In this document: positions 8,158 through 16,265 of the stretch, piece after piece
How the letters are laid out: each line of letters starts with the position of its first letter
Position numbering within the stretch: the first letter of the stretch is position 1
Assembly (NCBI GenBank): GCA_002376715.1
Contig: DFOK01000100.1
Span: 1-30,068, forward strand
Length of the DNA stretch: 30,068 bases
Direction of reading: 5' to 3'
Source: Bacteroidales bacterium UBA3543
Lineage (GTDB): Bacteria > Bacteroidota > Bacteroidia > Bacteroidales > UBA932
The notes under the pieces: generated by a model
The model's input: the letters and a program-made list of their open reading frames with translations, nothing else
What the model was told of the DNA's origin: nothing
Database searches by the model: none
Position numbers and translations under genes: made by a program

Positions 8158-9549
8158 ATGGAAAAATTCGATATCATAGTAATCGGCTCAGGCCCGGGAG
8201 GGTATGTTGCTGCAATCCGTGCTTCCCAGCTGGGGTTCAACACGGCAGTAGTAGAGATGAATGAACTCGGCGGAGTCTGCCTCAACTGGGGATGTATTCC
8301 TACAAAAGCCCTTCTAAAAAGTGCACAAACCTATAAATACGCACAAAACTGTGCTGAATACGGTTTTTCGGCATCAAATGTAACTGCAGATCTGGACGCA
8401 ATGGTTTCAAGGAGCAGAAGCATTTCCGACACGATGAACAAGGGTATCGCTTACCTTTTCAAGAAAAACAAGATAACTCTGATTCAGGGAGTCGGTACTC
8501 TCCTCCCCGGCAAGCAGGTACAGGTTACTGCCGATGATGACAGTACCACCATTTACAAGGCAGACCACATCATAATTGCTACCGGTGCCAGAGCCGCTTC
8601 CCTACCCTTTGCCCCAATCGACGGCGATAGGATTATCTCTTATCGACAAGCCCTTATTCCCACCAAGTTACCCAAGAGTTTGGCAATCATAGGATCAGGT
8701 GCCATCGGCAGCGAATTTGCATTCTTTTACAGATCCCTCGGAGTAGAGGTGACTCTCATAGAGTACCTTGACAGAGTTCTCCCCATTGAGGATGATGATG
8801 TAAGTGCACAGATCAGCCGTTCGTTCCGAAAAATGGGTATGAAGGTAATGGTATCATCTCAGGTAAAAAGCGTTGATACCACCGGGGAGTTATCCCGTCT
8901 TACCGTCCTTACAAAGAAAGGCGAAGAGATTGTAGAGGCAGAACTGGTGCTTTCCGCTGTGGGCGTGGTTCCCAATACCGAAATACTGGGACTCGAATCT
9001 GTGGGTATCGAAACCGTCAAGGGTAAAATCACTGTTGACCAATACTACAAGACTGTAGCTGAAGGAATTTACGCCATAGGAGATGTCATTCCCACCCAGG
9101 CCCTTGCACACGTTGCCTCAGCCGAGGGCATCTGCTGCGTGGAGGCCATTGCGGGACTCAATCCACAACCTATTGACTACTCGCTCATACCCGGCTGCAC
9201 ATATATTTCACCCGAGGTGGCCTCTGTGGGTATGACGGAGAGAGCGGCCAAAGAGAAGAGTATCGCATACAAAGTTGGCAAGTTCCCATTCACCGCCTCA
9301 GGCAAGGCTACCGCAGCGGGCGAAAGGGATGGATTTGCAAAACTGGTATCGGATGAAAAAACAGACCGTGTACTCGGAGTCCATATTGTAGGAGCCAACG
9401 CATCGGAAATGATTGGCGGGATGGTGCTGGCCTGCAGACTTGGTGCGACTGCGTCCTCAATTATGAAGACTATTTTCCCTCACCCCACAATGAGCGAAGC
9501 CATTATGGAGGCAGCAGCGGCAGTACACTCCGAGGCAGTACACATATAG
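8158..9549 (+). CDS. lpdA: Dihydrolipoyl dehydrogenase (E3)
   Basis: A 463-residue FAD- and NAD-dependent pyridine nucleotide-disulfide oxidoreductase that reoxidises dihydrolipoamide in 2-oxoacid dehydrogenase complexes or the glycine cleavage system. It shows the FAD-binding GSGPGGYVAA near the start, the redox disulfide GGVCLNWGCIPTK (Cys41, Cys46), the NAD-binding GSGAIGSEFA, the second FAD motif YAIGDV and the C-terminal HPTMSEAIMEAA with the His-Glu catalytic dyad. The ATG at 8158 is chosen over an in-frame ATG at 8116 because the latter lies inside secA and adds 14 residues before the conserved N-terminal strand. No lipoyl-bearing partner gene is nearby, so its complex cannot be named from context. 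Confidence 0.96.
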   Translation: MEKFDIIVIGSGPGGYVAAIRASQLGFNTAVVEMNELGGVCLNWGCIPTKALLKSAQTYKYAQNCAEYGFSASNVTADLDAMVSRSRSISDTMNKGIAYLFKKNKITLIQGVGTLLPGKQVQVTADDDSTTIYKADHIIIATGARAASLPFAPIDGDRIISYRQALIPTKLPKSLAIIGSGAIGSEFAFFYRSLGVEVTLIEYLDRVLPIEDDDVSAQISRSFRKMGMKVMVSSQVKSVDTTGELSRLTVLTKKGEEIVEAELVLSAVGVVPNTEILGLESVGIETVKGKITVDQYYKTVAEGIYAIGDVIPTQALAHVASAEGICCVEAIAGLNPQPIDYSLIPGCTYISPEVASVGMTERAAKEKSIAYKVGKFPFTASGKATAAGERDGFAKLVSDEKTDRVLGVHIVGANASEMIGGMVLACRLGATASSIMKTIFPHPTMSEAIMEAAAAVHSEAVHI

Positions 9550-9574
9550 ATCACCAAACCTTAACTTTCGGATT

Positions 9575-10012
9575 ATGGCAGAAAAAAACTCATCCCAGCT
9601 GGCACACGCCCACGAGATAACCCGAATACCGGTGGGCACCGAAATCCGTGCGGCATTCCTCTTTTCAGAGAAAGATGTAAGGATTGACGGCACCTTTACC
9701 GGAGATATCATCACTTCAGGAAAATTGATTATAGGTGAAACAGGATATCTATGCGGCAATATTTGTTGCAAAAATGCCGATATCTATGGCCGTATTGATG
9801 GTGATGTTATAATCGGAGACACTCTGATGTTACAGAGTACCTGCATATTCAAGGGACTCCTTCAAGCTCACAAACTGAGTGTAGAGAGCGGTGCCCGTTT
9901 CAACGGTACCTGTAAGATCATCACACAAGAGGAGTATAAAAAAATGGAGGAAGAGTTCAGGGGCACTTCTCCTGAGACTGAGGATTCCAAAAAGAGCGAC
10001 TCCAAAAAATAG
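9575..10012 (+). CDS. Bactofilin family polymer-forming protein
   Basis: A 145-residue bactofilin (DUF583). The central region, about residues 25-120, is a run of short beta-strand repeats with glycine turns (RIDGTFTGDI, TSGKLIIGETG, IYGRIDGDVIIGD and so on), the right-handed beta-helix that self-assembles into filaments without nucleotide. The N-terminal tail and the charged, Lys/Ser/Glu-rich C-terminal tail are as expected for the family. Known bactofilins act in cell shape, stalk formation or protein positioning; the specific role here is unknown. It lies 25 bases after lpdA on the same strand and ends 4 bases from the convergent GT2 gene, with no room for a separate terminator. Confidence 0.9.
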   Translation: MAEKNSSQLAHAHEITRIPVGTEIRAAFLFSEKDVRIDGTFTGDIITSGKLIIGETGYLCGNICCKNADIYGRIDGDVIIGDTLMLQSTCIFKGLLQAHKLSVESGARFNGTCKIITQEEYKKMEEEFRGTSPETEDSKKSDSKK

Positions 10013-10016
10013 AGTA

Positions 10017-10967
10017 TCAGATTTCCTTGCGGATATTGTATTTATTCCTCTCCTGACTATTTCTGGAAATAAGCTCGCCAAGGAATCCGGTAAGGAAAAG
10101 CATTACGCCGACTATTGCCATCAACAGTGCCAGATAAAATAGAGGCTGATCCGTAACGGGACGGAATATACTGCCATGCGCCTGTGCGATGAGTTTGGCC
10201 ACAATCAGCCAAATTGCGATCACAATACCTATGACAAAAGTCAGTATACCGATGCTCCCAAAAAAGTGCATCGGTTTTTTGCCGAATACCTGAAGGAACC
10301 AGACGGAAAGCAGGTCTAGAAAACCATTTATGAAGCGGTTAAGACCAAACTTGCTCTTGCCATATTTACGGGCCTGATGCTGCACTACCTTCTCTCCTAT
10401 ATTACCGAAACCTGCCTGTTTAGCCAGATAGGGGATAAAACGGTGCATCTCTCCATATACCTCAATACTCTTGACAACTTCTTTGCGATAAGCCTTAAGA
10501 CCGCAGTTCATGTCGTGGAGTTTGATATCTGTCACCTTCCGGGCCGTAGCATTGTATATTTTTGAAGGAATATTCTTTGTAAAAGTACCGTCGTAGCGTT
10601 TTTTCTTCCAGCCGGAAACGAGATCATACCCCTCCTCCCTGATCATTCTGATCATTTCCGGAATTTCCTCGGGACTATCCTGAAGATCGGCATCCATAGT
10701 GACCACTATATCTCCTCTTGCTGCATCAAATCCGGTAAAAAGAGCTGCTGACTTACCGTAGTTTCGACGGAATGAGATGCCTCTTATCTCGGGGTGACTC
10801 TTCTTGAGTTCCTCAATAACCTGCCAGGAGTTATCGGTACTGCCATCATCAACCATGATGATTTCATATTTCAATTGCTCGGAAGCCAGAGCTCTGCAAA
10901 TCCATGATACAAGTTCGGGTAGGGATTCGGCTTCGTTGAAAAGTGATATAACGATAGAAAGGTCCAT
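10017..10967 (-). CDS. GT2 glycosyltransferase with two C-terminal TM helices (GtrB/DPM1-like)
   Basis: A 316-residue family 2 glycosyltransferase. The catalytic GT-A domain covers about residues 1-225, with VVISLFNEAESLPELV at the N-terminus, the nucleotide-binding VDDGSTD and the metal-binding DADLQDSPEEI. Two hydrophobic helices follow (about 233-262 and 275-305), giving the layout of GtrB or polyisoprenyl-phosphate hexose synthases. Such enzymes transfer a sugar from a nucleotide donor to undecaprenyl phosphate on the cytoplasmic membrane face, for later use in glycan or lipid modification. The sugar cannot be predicted. It is 3 bases downstream of the DUF4199 gene and surely co-transcribed with it. 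Confidence 0.9.
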   Translation of the reverse strand: MDLSIVISLFNEAESLPELVSWICRALASEQLKYEIIMVDDGSTDNSWQVIEELKKSHPEIRGISFRRNYGKSAALFTGFDAARGDIVVTMDADLQDSPEEIPEMIRMIREEGYDLVSGWKKKRYDGTFTKNIPSKIYNATARKVTDIKLHDMNCGLKAYRKEVVKSIEVYGEMHRFIPYLAKQAGFGNIGEKVVQHQARKYGKSKFGLNRFINGFLDLLSVWFLQVFGKKPMHFFGSIGILTFVIGIVIAIWLIVAKLIAQAHGSIFRPVTDQPLFYLALLMAIVGVMLFLTGFLGELISRNSQERNKYNIRKEI

Positions 10968-10970
10968 ATC

Positions 10971-11495
10971 TCAAATTGTATTGTCGTCGTCGGTAAAAAT
11001 AGTCTTGGGAGTAATGGAACGCGCAATTATTGCAGAAATGATCAGACCTAATATGAAATTCCAGAAAAAGGTAGCTATGCAGGAGTACCTTGCAAAATTA
11101 TCCTCCAGCTTAAGCATCATATCTGTCACATTGCCCGGGAGCGATGCAAATTCAGGTGCGGAGTAAAACGCCTCGAACATTTCCGTCACCATTTCCGGAA
11201 AAAGGAAGGTGTACATAAAAAAGGTGTATACTGCACAGATAAGTGAAGAAAAGAGACATATTCTCACTCCCTGTCTGAAAACGGGACTCTGCGGCTCTGC
11301 CTTCAGAAATTTTTTCATAAAAAAATAGAGCAGCCATATGGAGCCGACAAACTTCACCAGCCAGAAAAGAAACTTTAATGCAGCATTCTCGAAAAGAGCG
11401 TTGAACGAAATTAAAACCACCGTAACCAGAGCAAGGAAGAGACCGTCACGAGCCGCTTCGCTCCAATGTGTAATAGTTGTTGATTTGGATGCCAT
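10971..11495 (-). CDS. DUF4199 family integral membrane protein
   Basis: A 174-residue membrane protein with four predicted transmembrane segments (about residues 17-35, 42-60, 80-103 and 138-160) and a charged loop between the third and fourth. Length, topology and the loop before the last helix fit DUF4199, a Bacteroidota-restricted family of unknown function. It is followed after 3 bases by a GT2 glycosyltransferase; as I recall, DUF4199 genes often sit beside glycosyltransferase genes in this phylum, hinting at a role in envelope glycan or lipid handling, which is inference only. Transcription likely starts from the minus-strand promoter at 11535-11542. Confidence 0.8.
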   Translation of the reverse strand: MASKSTTITHWSEAARDGLFLALVTVVLISFNALFENAALKFLFWLVKFVGSIWLLYFFMKKFLKAEPQSPVFRQGVRICLFSSLICAVYTFFMYTFLFPEMVTEMFEAFYSAPEFASLPGNVTDMMLKLEDNFARYSCIATFFWNFILGLIISAIIARSITPKTIFTDDDNTI

Positions 11496-11531
11496 GTCTC
11501 TGTTATTCAGTATAAATTATTGCTATCAAGG

Positions 11532-11563
11532 TTGCAAAGATACGAAATAAAATCTTACCTTTG
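11532..11563 (+). promoter_or_regulatory. Promoter of the thrS-infC cluster
   Basis: A -33-like TTG (11532-11534) and a -7 TACCTTTG (11556-11563) are separated by 21 bases. The thrS ATG follows 36 bases later, leaving a leader of about 30 bases, too short for a T-box or a long attenuator. Confidence 0.65.
11535..11542 (-). promoter_or_regulatory. -7 promoter element for DUF4199-GT2 operon
   Basis: The minus strand reads TATCTTTG, 39 bases before the DUF4199 ATG. It directly abuts the putative -33 TTG of the divergent thrS promoter, so the two polymerases could compete. Confidence 0.6.
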
Positions 11564-11599
11564 CGGGTTGAAACAGAAAATTGAACAATAACACCTATC

Positions 11600-13534
11600 A
11601 TGATCAAAATAACTTTTCCTGACGGCAGTGTCAAAGAATATCCCAAAGGAACCACTCCTTACCGGATAGCTGAGAGCATTAGTCCCAGACTAGCCGCCGA
11701 CATCCTGGTTGCCACAGTCAACGGTTCGATACACGACCTTGAAAGACCGATTGTCGAAGATGCCACCATCAAACTCCACAAATGGGAGGATCAGGAGGCA
11801 AAAAGCACATTCTGGCACTCCTCAAGCCATCTTATGGCTGAGGCTCTCGAGATACTCTATCCCGGTGTCAAGTTTGGCATAGGTCCCTCTATCGAGAATG
11901 GTTTCTACTATGACGTGGACCTGGGAGAGAGACAAATAGTTGAGGCTGACCTGGCTAAGATAGAGAAAAAGATGATTGAACTTGCCCAGCAGAAAGAGCG
12001 CTTCACCAGAATCGATATATCCAAAGCCGAGGCGATGGCTAAATATAGCGCCAAGGGCGATGAATACAAATGCGAACTCATAGGTGATCTGGAAGATGGC
12101 ACCATCACTTTCTACACCAACGGTGTATTCACTGACCTCTGCCGTGGACCTCACCTTAGGGACACATCCGTTATTAAGGCAGTGAAACTCACTACCATTG
12201 CAGGTGCATACTGGAGAGGTGACGAGAAGAACAAAATGCTCACCCGCATCTACGGTATTACTTTTCCCAAGAAATCTCTCCTCGACGAATATCTCATAAT
12301 GCTCGAAGAGGCCAAAAAGAGAGACCACCGCAAACTTGGAAGAGAACTCGAACTCTTTGCATTTTCTTCTAAAGTGGGTCAGGGTTTACCCTTATGGCTT
12401 CCCCGCGGCGCAGCTTTAAGAGAACAACTGGAGATGTTCCTTAAAAAAGTACAGAAGGAGCATGGATACCTGCCGGTGATTACTCCACATATCGGCCAAA
12501 AGGAGCTCTATGTAACATCAGGGCACTACGCAAAGTATGGCCAGGACTCATTCCGTCCCATCAGCACACCTCAGGAGGGTGAAGAGTTTCTTCTCAAACC
12601 AATGAACTGTCCCCACCACTGCGAGATATATAAGACCAAACCCCGTTCCTACAAGGATCTTCCCTTGCGCCTTGCCGAGTTTGGTACTGTTTACCGTTAC
12701 GAACAGAGCGGTGAACTCCATGGATTGACGCGCGTACGCGGTTTTACTCAGGATGACGCGCACATTTTCTGTCGCGAAGACCAAATAAAAGAGGAGTTCT
12801 GCAAGGTGATAGATATTGTACTCTACATATTCAAAACTCTAGATTTCAAGGACTTTACCGTCCAGATTTCTCTCCGCGACCCCAATAATCACGAAAAGTA
12901 TATCGGTACCGACGAAAATTGGGAAAGGGCGGAGAGCGCCATTATCGAAGCTACTAAAGAAAGAGGACTCGAAACGACAGTAGAGCTTGGCGAAGCTGCC
13001 TTTTATGGTCCTAAACTCGACTTTATGGTTAGGGATGCCATTGGGCGCAAGTGGCAATTGGGTACCATCCAGGTGGACTACAACCTCCCCGAACGCTTCG
13101 AACTCGAGTATGTGGGCAGCGATGACAAGAAATACCGCCCCATTATGATCCACCGTGCTCCCTTCGGATCCATGGAGAGATTTGTCGCCGTTCTAATTGA
13201 ACACACCGGCGGAAAGTTTCCTTTGTGGCTTGCTCCCGACCAGGTTATTGTGCTGCCTGTCAGCGAAAAATACAACGATTTTGCAAAAAAAGTTTGTGAA
13301 TTGCTTAATAATTCCGATATTCGCAGCTCCATAGACGATCGTAACGAGACCATCGGCAAGAGGATACGCGAAAATGAGATTAAGCGTATTCCCTATTTGT
13401 TGGTGGTTGGAGAGAAGGAAGAGTCAACAAATTGTGTCTCCGTAAGAAAGCAGGGAGAAGGTGATAAAGGCACGATGACAATAGAAGAATTCGTTACTTT
13501 CATAAAAGAGGAAATCGAGCAACAGCTCAGTTAA
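11600..13534 (+). CDS. thrS: Threonine--tRNA ligase
   Basis: A 644-residue class II threonyl-tRNA synthetase of full bacterial length. The order is: TGS domain (1-60), editing domain with HSSSH (His73, His77) and a distal TDLCRGPH Cys/His motif (about 178-185), catalytic core (about 245-535) and C-terminal anticodon-binding domain (about 540-640). The zinc ligands that recognise threonine are visible as Cys337 (PMNCPHH), His388 (DDAHIF) and His518 (MIHRAPFG). Motif 2 is RVRGFTQDDAH and motif 3 HRAPFGSMERF. It charges tRNA-Thr and edits mis-charged serine. It leads the classic order thrS-infC-rpmI-rplT known from E. coli. I see no operator-like tRNA mimic in the short leader. Confidence 0.98.
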   Translation: MIKITFPDGSVKEYPKGTTPYRIAESISPRLAADILVATVNGSIHDLERPIVEDATIKLHKWEDQEAKSTFWHSSSHLMAEALEILYPGVKFGIGPSIENGFYYDVDLGERQIVEADLAKIEKKMIELAQQKERFTRIDISKAEAMAKYSAKGDEYKCELIGDLEDGTITFYTNGVFTDLCRGPHLRDTSVIKAVKLTTIAGAYWRGDEKNKMLTRIYGITFPKKSLLDEYLIMLEEAKKRDHRKLGRELELFAFSSKVGQGLPLWLPRGAALREQLEMFLKKVQKEHGYLPVITPHIGQKELYVTSGHYAKYGQDSFRPISTPQEGEEFLLKPMNCPHHCEIYKTKPRSYKDLPLRLAEFGTVYRYEQSGELHGLTRVRGFTQDDAHIFCREDQIKEEFCKVIDIVLYIFKTLDFKDFTVQISLRDPNNHEKYIGTDENWERAESAIIEATKERGLETTVELGEAAFYGPKLDFMVRDAIGRKWQLGTIQVDYNLPERFELEYVGSDDKKYRPIMIHRAPFGSMERFVAVLIEHTGGKFPLWLAPDQVIVLPVSEKYNDFAKKVCELLNNSDIRSSIDDRNETIGKRIRENEIKRIPYLLVVGEKEESTNCVSVRKQGEGDKGTMTIEEFVTFIKEEIEQQLS

Positions 13535-13554
13535 CCATATATTAACTAATTATA

Positions 13555-13570
13555 GGAGGATAACACTATA
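13555..13570 (+). promoter_or_regulatory. Shine-Dalgarno and AUA start codon of infC
   Basis: GGAGG (13555-13559) is followed after 8 bases by ATA (13568-13570), which opens the infC frame. An in-frame TAG (13553-13555) limits upstream extension, and no ATG or GTG occurs between it and the conserved IF3 core; TTG at 13637 has no Shine-Dalgarno and would remove a lineage-typical basic N-terminal tail. IF3 rejects non-AUG starts, and infC uses AUU in E. coli for self-limitation, so a rare AUA start is expected here. It is the only strong Shine-Dalgarno I saw in the window. Confidence 0.8.
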
Positions 13571-14167
13571 GCGACAAACTACAAACCACAAAAACCCAAA
13601 CCATTATACAAGGGTCCGCGACAGCCTGATCGCAGATTGCCTCGCGACCGCAAGGAAGAGGGTTTAAGGATCAATGAAGCCATCACCGCACAGCGTGTAA
13701 GAGTTGTCGGGGATAATATTCCGGAGCAGGGCATATATTCGCTTTCACAGGCTTTGGATATGGCTCAATCACAAGAGCTTGATCTGGTTGAGATTTCGCC
13801 TAATGCCGATCCTCCCGTATGCAAGATACTGGATTACCAAAAATATCTGTATCAGCAGAAGAAAAGAGCGAAGGAACAGAAGGCAAATGCTGCCAAAATT
13901 GTGATTAAAGAGATTAGGTTCGGTCCCAATACTGATGAGCACGATTTCCAGTTTAAGTTGAACCACGCAAAGAATTTCCTCTCCGAGGGATCAAAGGTCA
14001 AGGCCTATGTCTTTTTCAGAGGACGTTCAATACTCTTCTCCGACCAGGGTGAGAAACTCCTTCTAAGGTTTGCACTGGAACTCGAAGAGTACGGAAAGGC
14101 AGAACAGATGCCCAAGTTGGAAGGAAAAAGGATGATAATGATGATTGCACCTATCAAAAAGAAATAA
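13568..14167 (+). CDS. infC: Translation initiation factor IF-3 (AUA start)
   Basis: A 199-residue IF3 when read from the AUA codon. The first 30 residues are a basic, proline-rich tail (ATNYKPQKPKPLYKG), then IF3-N starts at RINEAITAQRVRVVGDN (about 34-50), with the linker helix YQKYLYQQKKRAKEQ and IF3-C from about 118 (KEIRFGPNTDEHDFQFKLNHA is interrupted only by expected variation). It binds the 30S subunit, blocks premature 50S joining and checks the start codon. The gene is 33 bases past thrS and 43 bases before rpmI, in one transcription unit. Feedback by IF3 on its own non-AUG start is likely by analogy with E. coli. A shorter form starting at TTG 13637 would be 176 residues; I consider this much less likely. 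The run of T after the stop has no hairpin before it and is not a terminator. Confidence 0.93.
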   Translation: MATNYKPQKPKPLYKGPRQPDRRLPRDRKEEGLRINEAITAQRVRVVGDNIPEQGIYSLSQALDMAQSQELDLVEISPNADPPVCKILDYQKYLYQQKKRAKEQKANAAKIVIKEIRFGPNTDEHDFQFKLNHAKNFLSEGSKVKAYVFFRGRSILFSDQGEKLLLRFALELEEYGKAEQMPKLEGKRMIMMIAPIKKK

Positions 14168-14210
14168 TTTTTTTTAAAAACCATATTAAAACAAGTTAAA
14201 AGATTTAACT

Positions 14211-14405
14211 ATGCCAAAAATCAAGACCAACTCCGGTACAAAGAAGCGCTTCACGCTCACCGGTTCTGGAAAAATAAAAAGAAAACATGCTTACAAGAGT
14301 CATATTCTGACAAAGAAGACCAAGAAGCAAAAAAGAAGACTCACTCAGTTCGGCTTAGTAGACAAAGCCGATGAGAAGAGAGTGAAACTCTTGTTAGTAA
14401 AGTAA
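14211..14405 (+). CDS. rpmI: 50S ribosomal protein bL35
   Basis: A 64-residue, strongly basic protein with the L35 pattern MPKIKTNSGTKKRFTLTGSGK, then KRKHAYKSHILTKKTKKQKR. It is full family length. It lies between infC and rplT as in most bacteria. The start follows an A/T-rich leader (GTTAAAAGATTTAACT) without a Shine-Dalgarno. Confidence 0.97.
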   Translation: MPKIKTNSGTKKRFTLTGSGKIKRKHAYKSHILTKKTKKQKRRLTQFGLVDKADEKRVKLLLVK

Positions 14406-14421
14406 TTGATTTGTTTAACCC

Positions 14422-14464
14422 GGATGCCCAGCTTGTACAAGTCTCATAATGAGCGCTGGCTTCC
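14422..14464 (+). promoter_or_regulatory. Structured rplT leader, candidate L20 autoregulatory element
   Basis: The rpmI-rplT gap can fold into a closed stem: GGATGCC (14422-14428) and AGC (14430-14432) pair with GCTGGCTTCC (14455-14464), with one U-U mismatch and one bulged C, nine pairs in all. Inside it are the palindrome TTGTACAA (14433-14440) and a hairpin CTCA/TGAG with loop TAA (14443-14453), a three-way-junction shape. It ends 18 bases before the rplT ATG and lacks a T-run, so it is not a terminator. Ribosomal protein L20 represses its own operon through mRNA structures in E. coli and Firmicutes; here that role is inference. Confidence 0.45.
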
Positions 14465-14482
14465 AAAACCAAAATTTCATTT

Positions 14483-14827
14483 ATGCCAAGATCGGTTAAC
14501 TCGGTAGCTTCAAGAGCACGCCGTAAGAAAATTTTAAAGCAAACTCGCGGTAACTTTCTCTCAAGAAAGAATGTTTGGACCGTAGCCAAAAATACCTATG
14601 AAAAAGGTTTGACCTACGCATATCGTGACCGCAAAACCAAGAAACGCAACTTCCGTTCCCTTTGGATTGTACGTATCAATGCAGCTGCACGTCAGCATGG
14701 CATGAGCTACTCCGAGTTTATGGGCAAACTCGCAAAGCAGAATGTTGGCCTCAACCGCAAGGTTCTCGCCGACCTCGCCATGAACAATCCTCAGGCATTC
14801 GAAGCTATTGTAAATTCTGTAAAATAG
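14483..14827 (+). CDS. rplT: 50S ribosomal protein bL20
   Basis: A 114-residue L20 of usual length: a long basic N-terminal extension (MPRSVNSVASRARRKKILKQ, residues 1-20) and a globular C-terminal half with IVRINAAARQHGMSYSEFM and NRKVLADLAMNNPQAFEAIV. It is essential for early 50S assembly and in other bacteria is an autorepressor. A potential structured leader precedes it. The lepB frame opens only 6 bases after its stop, suggesting translational coupling. Confidence 0.97.
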   Translation: MPRSVNSVASRARRKKILKQTRGNFLSRKNVWTVAKNTYEKGLTYAYRDRKTKKRNFRSLWIVRINAAARQHGMSYSEFMGKLAKQNVGLNRKVLADLAMNNPQAFEAIVNSVK

Positions 14828-14833
14828 TTCTCC

Positions 14834-16180
14834 TTGACCTTTAAGGAAATATATGGGAACAAGTGGGTACGGTTCGGTTTCTGGGCCGTACTCTATACTT
14901 TGTGGGTTATATGGATCCGCAATTGGTGGTGGATATTCGGACTTATAGTAGTTTTCGACCTATTTATCACCAAAAAGGTGAAGTGGGCCTTCTGGAAAAA
15001 GAAATATAAAGAGGGAGAGAAACGCAATGTACTGCTGGATTGGCTTGATGCCCTCATTTTTGCAGTGATAGTTGTTAGTTTCATCAACATCTTCTTTTTC
15101 CAAGCCTTCAAAATTCCCTCCTCCTCAATGGAGAGTTCTCTTATGACAGGAGATTATCTCTTTGTAAGCAAGGTAGCCTACGGACCTAAAATGCCGCAGA
15201 CACCTGTATCGATGCCTTTCATTCACAATGTTTTCCCCGGAACACTCAAGAAGAGCTATTCTACTATACTACAATTTGATCATAAACGCATCGCCGGCTT
15301 TGGCAATGTCAAACGTGACGATTATGTAGTCTTCTGCTTTCCACACGGCGATACGGTGCTGACCAAAGCTCCGATAGAGGATTATTACACACATGTGAGG
15401 ATGAATGGCCGTGATTACACGGTAAAGACCTTTGGACCGCTGATTTCACGCCCCACCGACAAAAAGGACCATTATGTTAAAAGATGCGTTGCCATTGCCG
15501 GCGACACTCTCGAAGTTAGAGATGGACAACTCTTTGTCAATGGAACACCTCAGGCGGCATATCCGGGCCTCCAGAGTAGCTATAAGGTTGTTACCAACGG
15601 TACTGCCATCAATCCCGTACATCTTAGGGATATCGGCATCAACTCATCTGAAGTGTGGTACGATCCCACCCTTCCCGGTTATCCCCATTTGCCGCTTACA
15701 AAGGAAATGCTATCATCAGTCCGGACGCTGGGCAATGTCGTTTCCGTCACCCCTAATGTAGATGTTTATCCGCCCGACTATCCCGATTCCTACAGAATGC
15801 TCTTCCCCTTCGTGGAAAAAGGCTGGACTAAGGATAACTATGGACCCATCTGGATTCCCGCCAAGGGAACCATGGTAAAGCTGGATGCAGATAATATCGA
15901 CTTCTACAGGAGAATCATCGACGTCTATGAGGACAACGATTTTGAAGAAAAAGAGGGCCTCTTTTACATAAACGGTGAAGAAACAACCACCTACACCTTC
16001 AAGCAAGACTATTACTTCATGATGGGTGACAATCGCCACAATTCACTCGATTCACGCTACTGGGGATTTGTTCCCGAGGATCACATTGTGGGCCGACCGG
16101 CGGTTATCTGGTTTTCCAAGGATAACAACAAGTCTTTCCCCAAGAACATCAGATGGAGAAGAATCTTGAAGTTTATCTGA
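14834..16180 (+). CDS. lepB: Signal peptidase I
   Basis: A 448-residue type I signal peptidase that removes Sec signal peptides at the outer face of the inner membrane. Two hydrophobic segments (about 12-46) and a third (about 72-92) precede the catalytic domain. The Ser nucleophile is Ser98 in PSSSMESS, the general base Lys216 in HYVKRCVAIAGD, and box E is MGDNRHNSLDSRYWGF (397-412). The Ser-Lys gap is about 118 residues, twice that of E. coli, and a further insertion of about 160 residues precedes box E; large insertions are, to my knowledge, usual in Bacteroidales. It starts with TTG at 14834: an in-frame stop at 14825-14827 blocks extension, and the first in-frame ATG lies past the membrane segments. 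It lies between ribosomal-protein genes, possibly coupled to rplT. Confidence 0.93.
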   Translation: MTFKEIYGNKWVRFGFWAVLYTLWVIWIRNWWWIFGLIVVFDLFITKKVKWAFWKKKYKEGEKRNVLLDWLDALIFAVIVVSFINIFFFQAFKIPSSSMESSLMTGDYLFVSKVAYGPKMPQTPVSMPFIHNVFPGTLKKSYSTILQFDHKRIAGFGNVKRDDYVVFCFPHGDTVLTKAPIEDYYTHVRMNGRDYTVKTFGPLISRPTDKKDHYVKRCVAIAGDTLEVRDGQLFVNGTPQAAYPGLQSSYKVVTNGTAINPVHLRDIGINSSEVWYDPTLPGYPHLPLTKEMLSSVRTLGNVVSVTPNVDVYPPDYPDSYRMLFPFVEKGWTKDNYGPIWIPAKGTMVKLDADNIDFYRRIIDVYEDNDFEEKEGLFYINGEETTTYTFKQDYYFMMGDNRHNSLDSRYWGFVPEDHIVGRPAVIWFSKDNNKSFPKNIRWRRILKFI

Positions 16181-16194
16181 TAATGGCGGTGAAA

Positions 16195-16226
16195 TTTGGT
16201 TTTAAGAAGAAAAATCCATACATTTG
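16195..16226 (+). promoter_or_regulatory. Promoter of rpmB-rpmG-DUF4295
   Basis: TTTG (16195-16198) and TACATTTG (16219-16226) are separated by 20 bases, a textbook Bacteroidota -33/-7 pair. It falls in the 85-base gap after lepB, 39 bases before the rpmB ATG, so these three genes can be transcribed apart from the thrS cluster. Confidence 0.75.
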
Positions 16227-16265
16227 CAGCCCCAAAAAAGATTATAATATTAAAAATAGATAACA

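Noticed and set aside
14165..14176. T-run after infC as a terminator
   Set aside because: No GC hairpin precedes it, and rpmI continues in the same direction with no promoter of its own that I can see.
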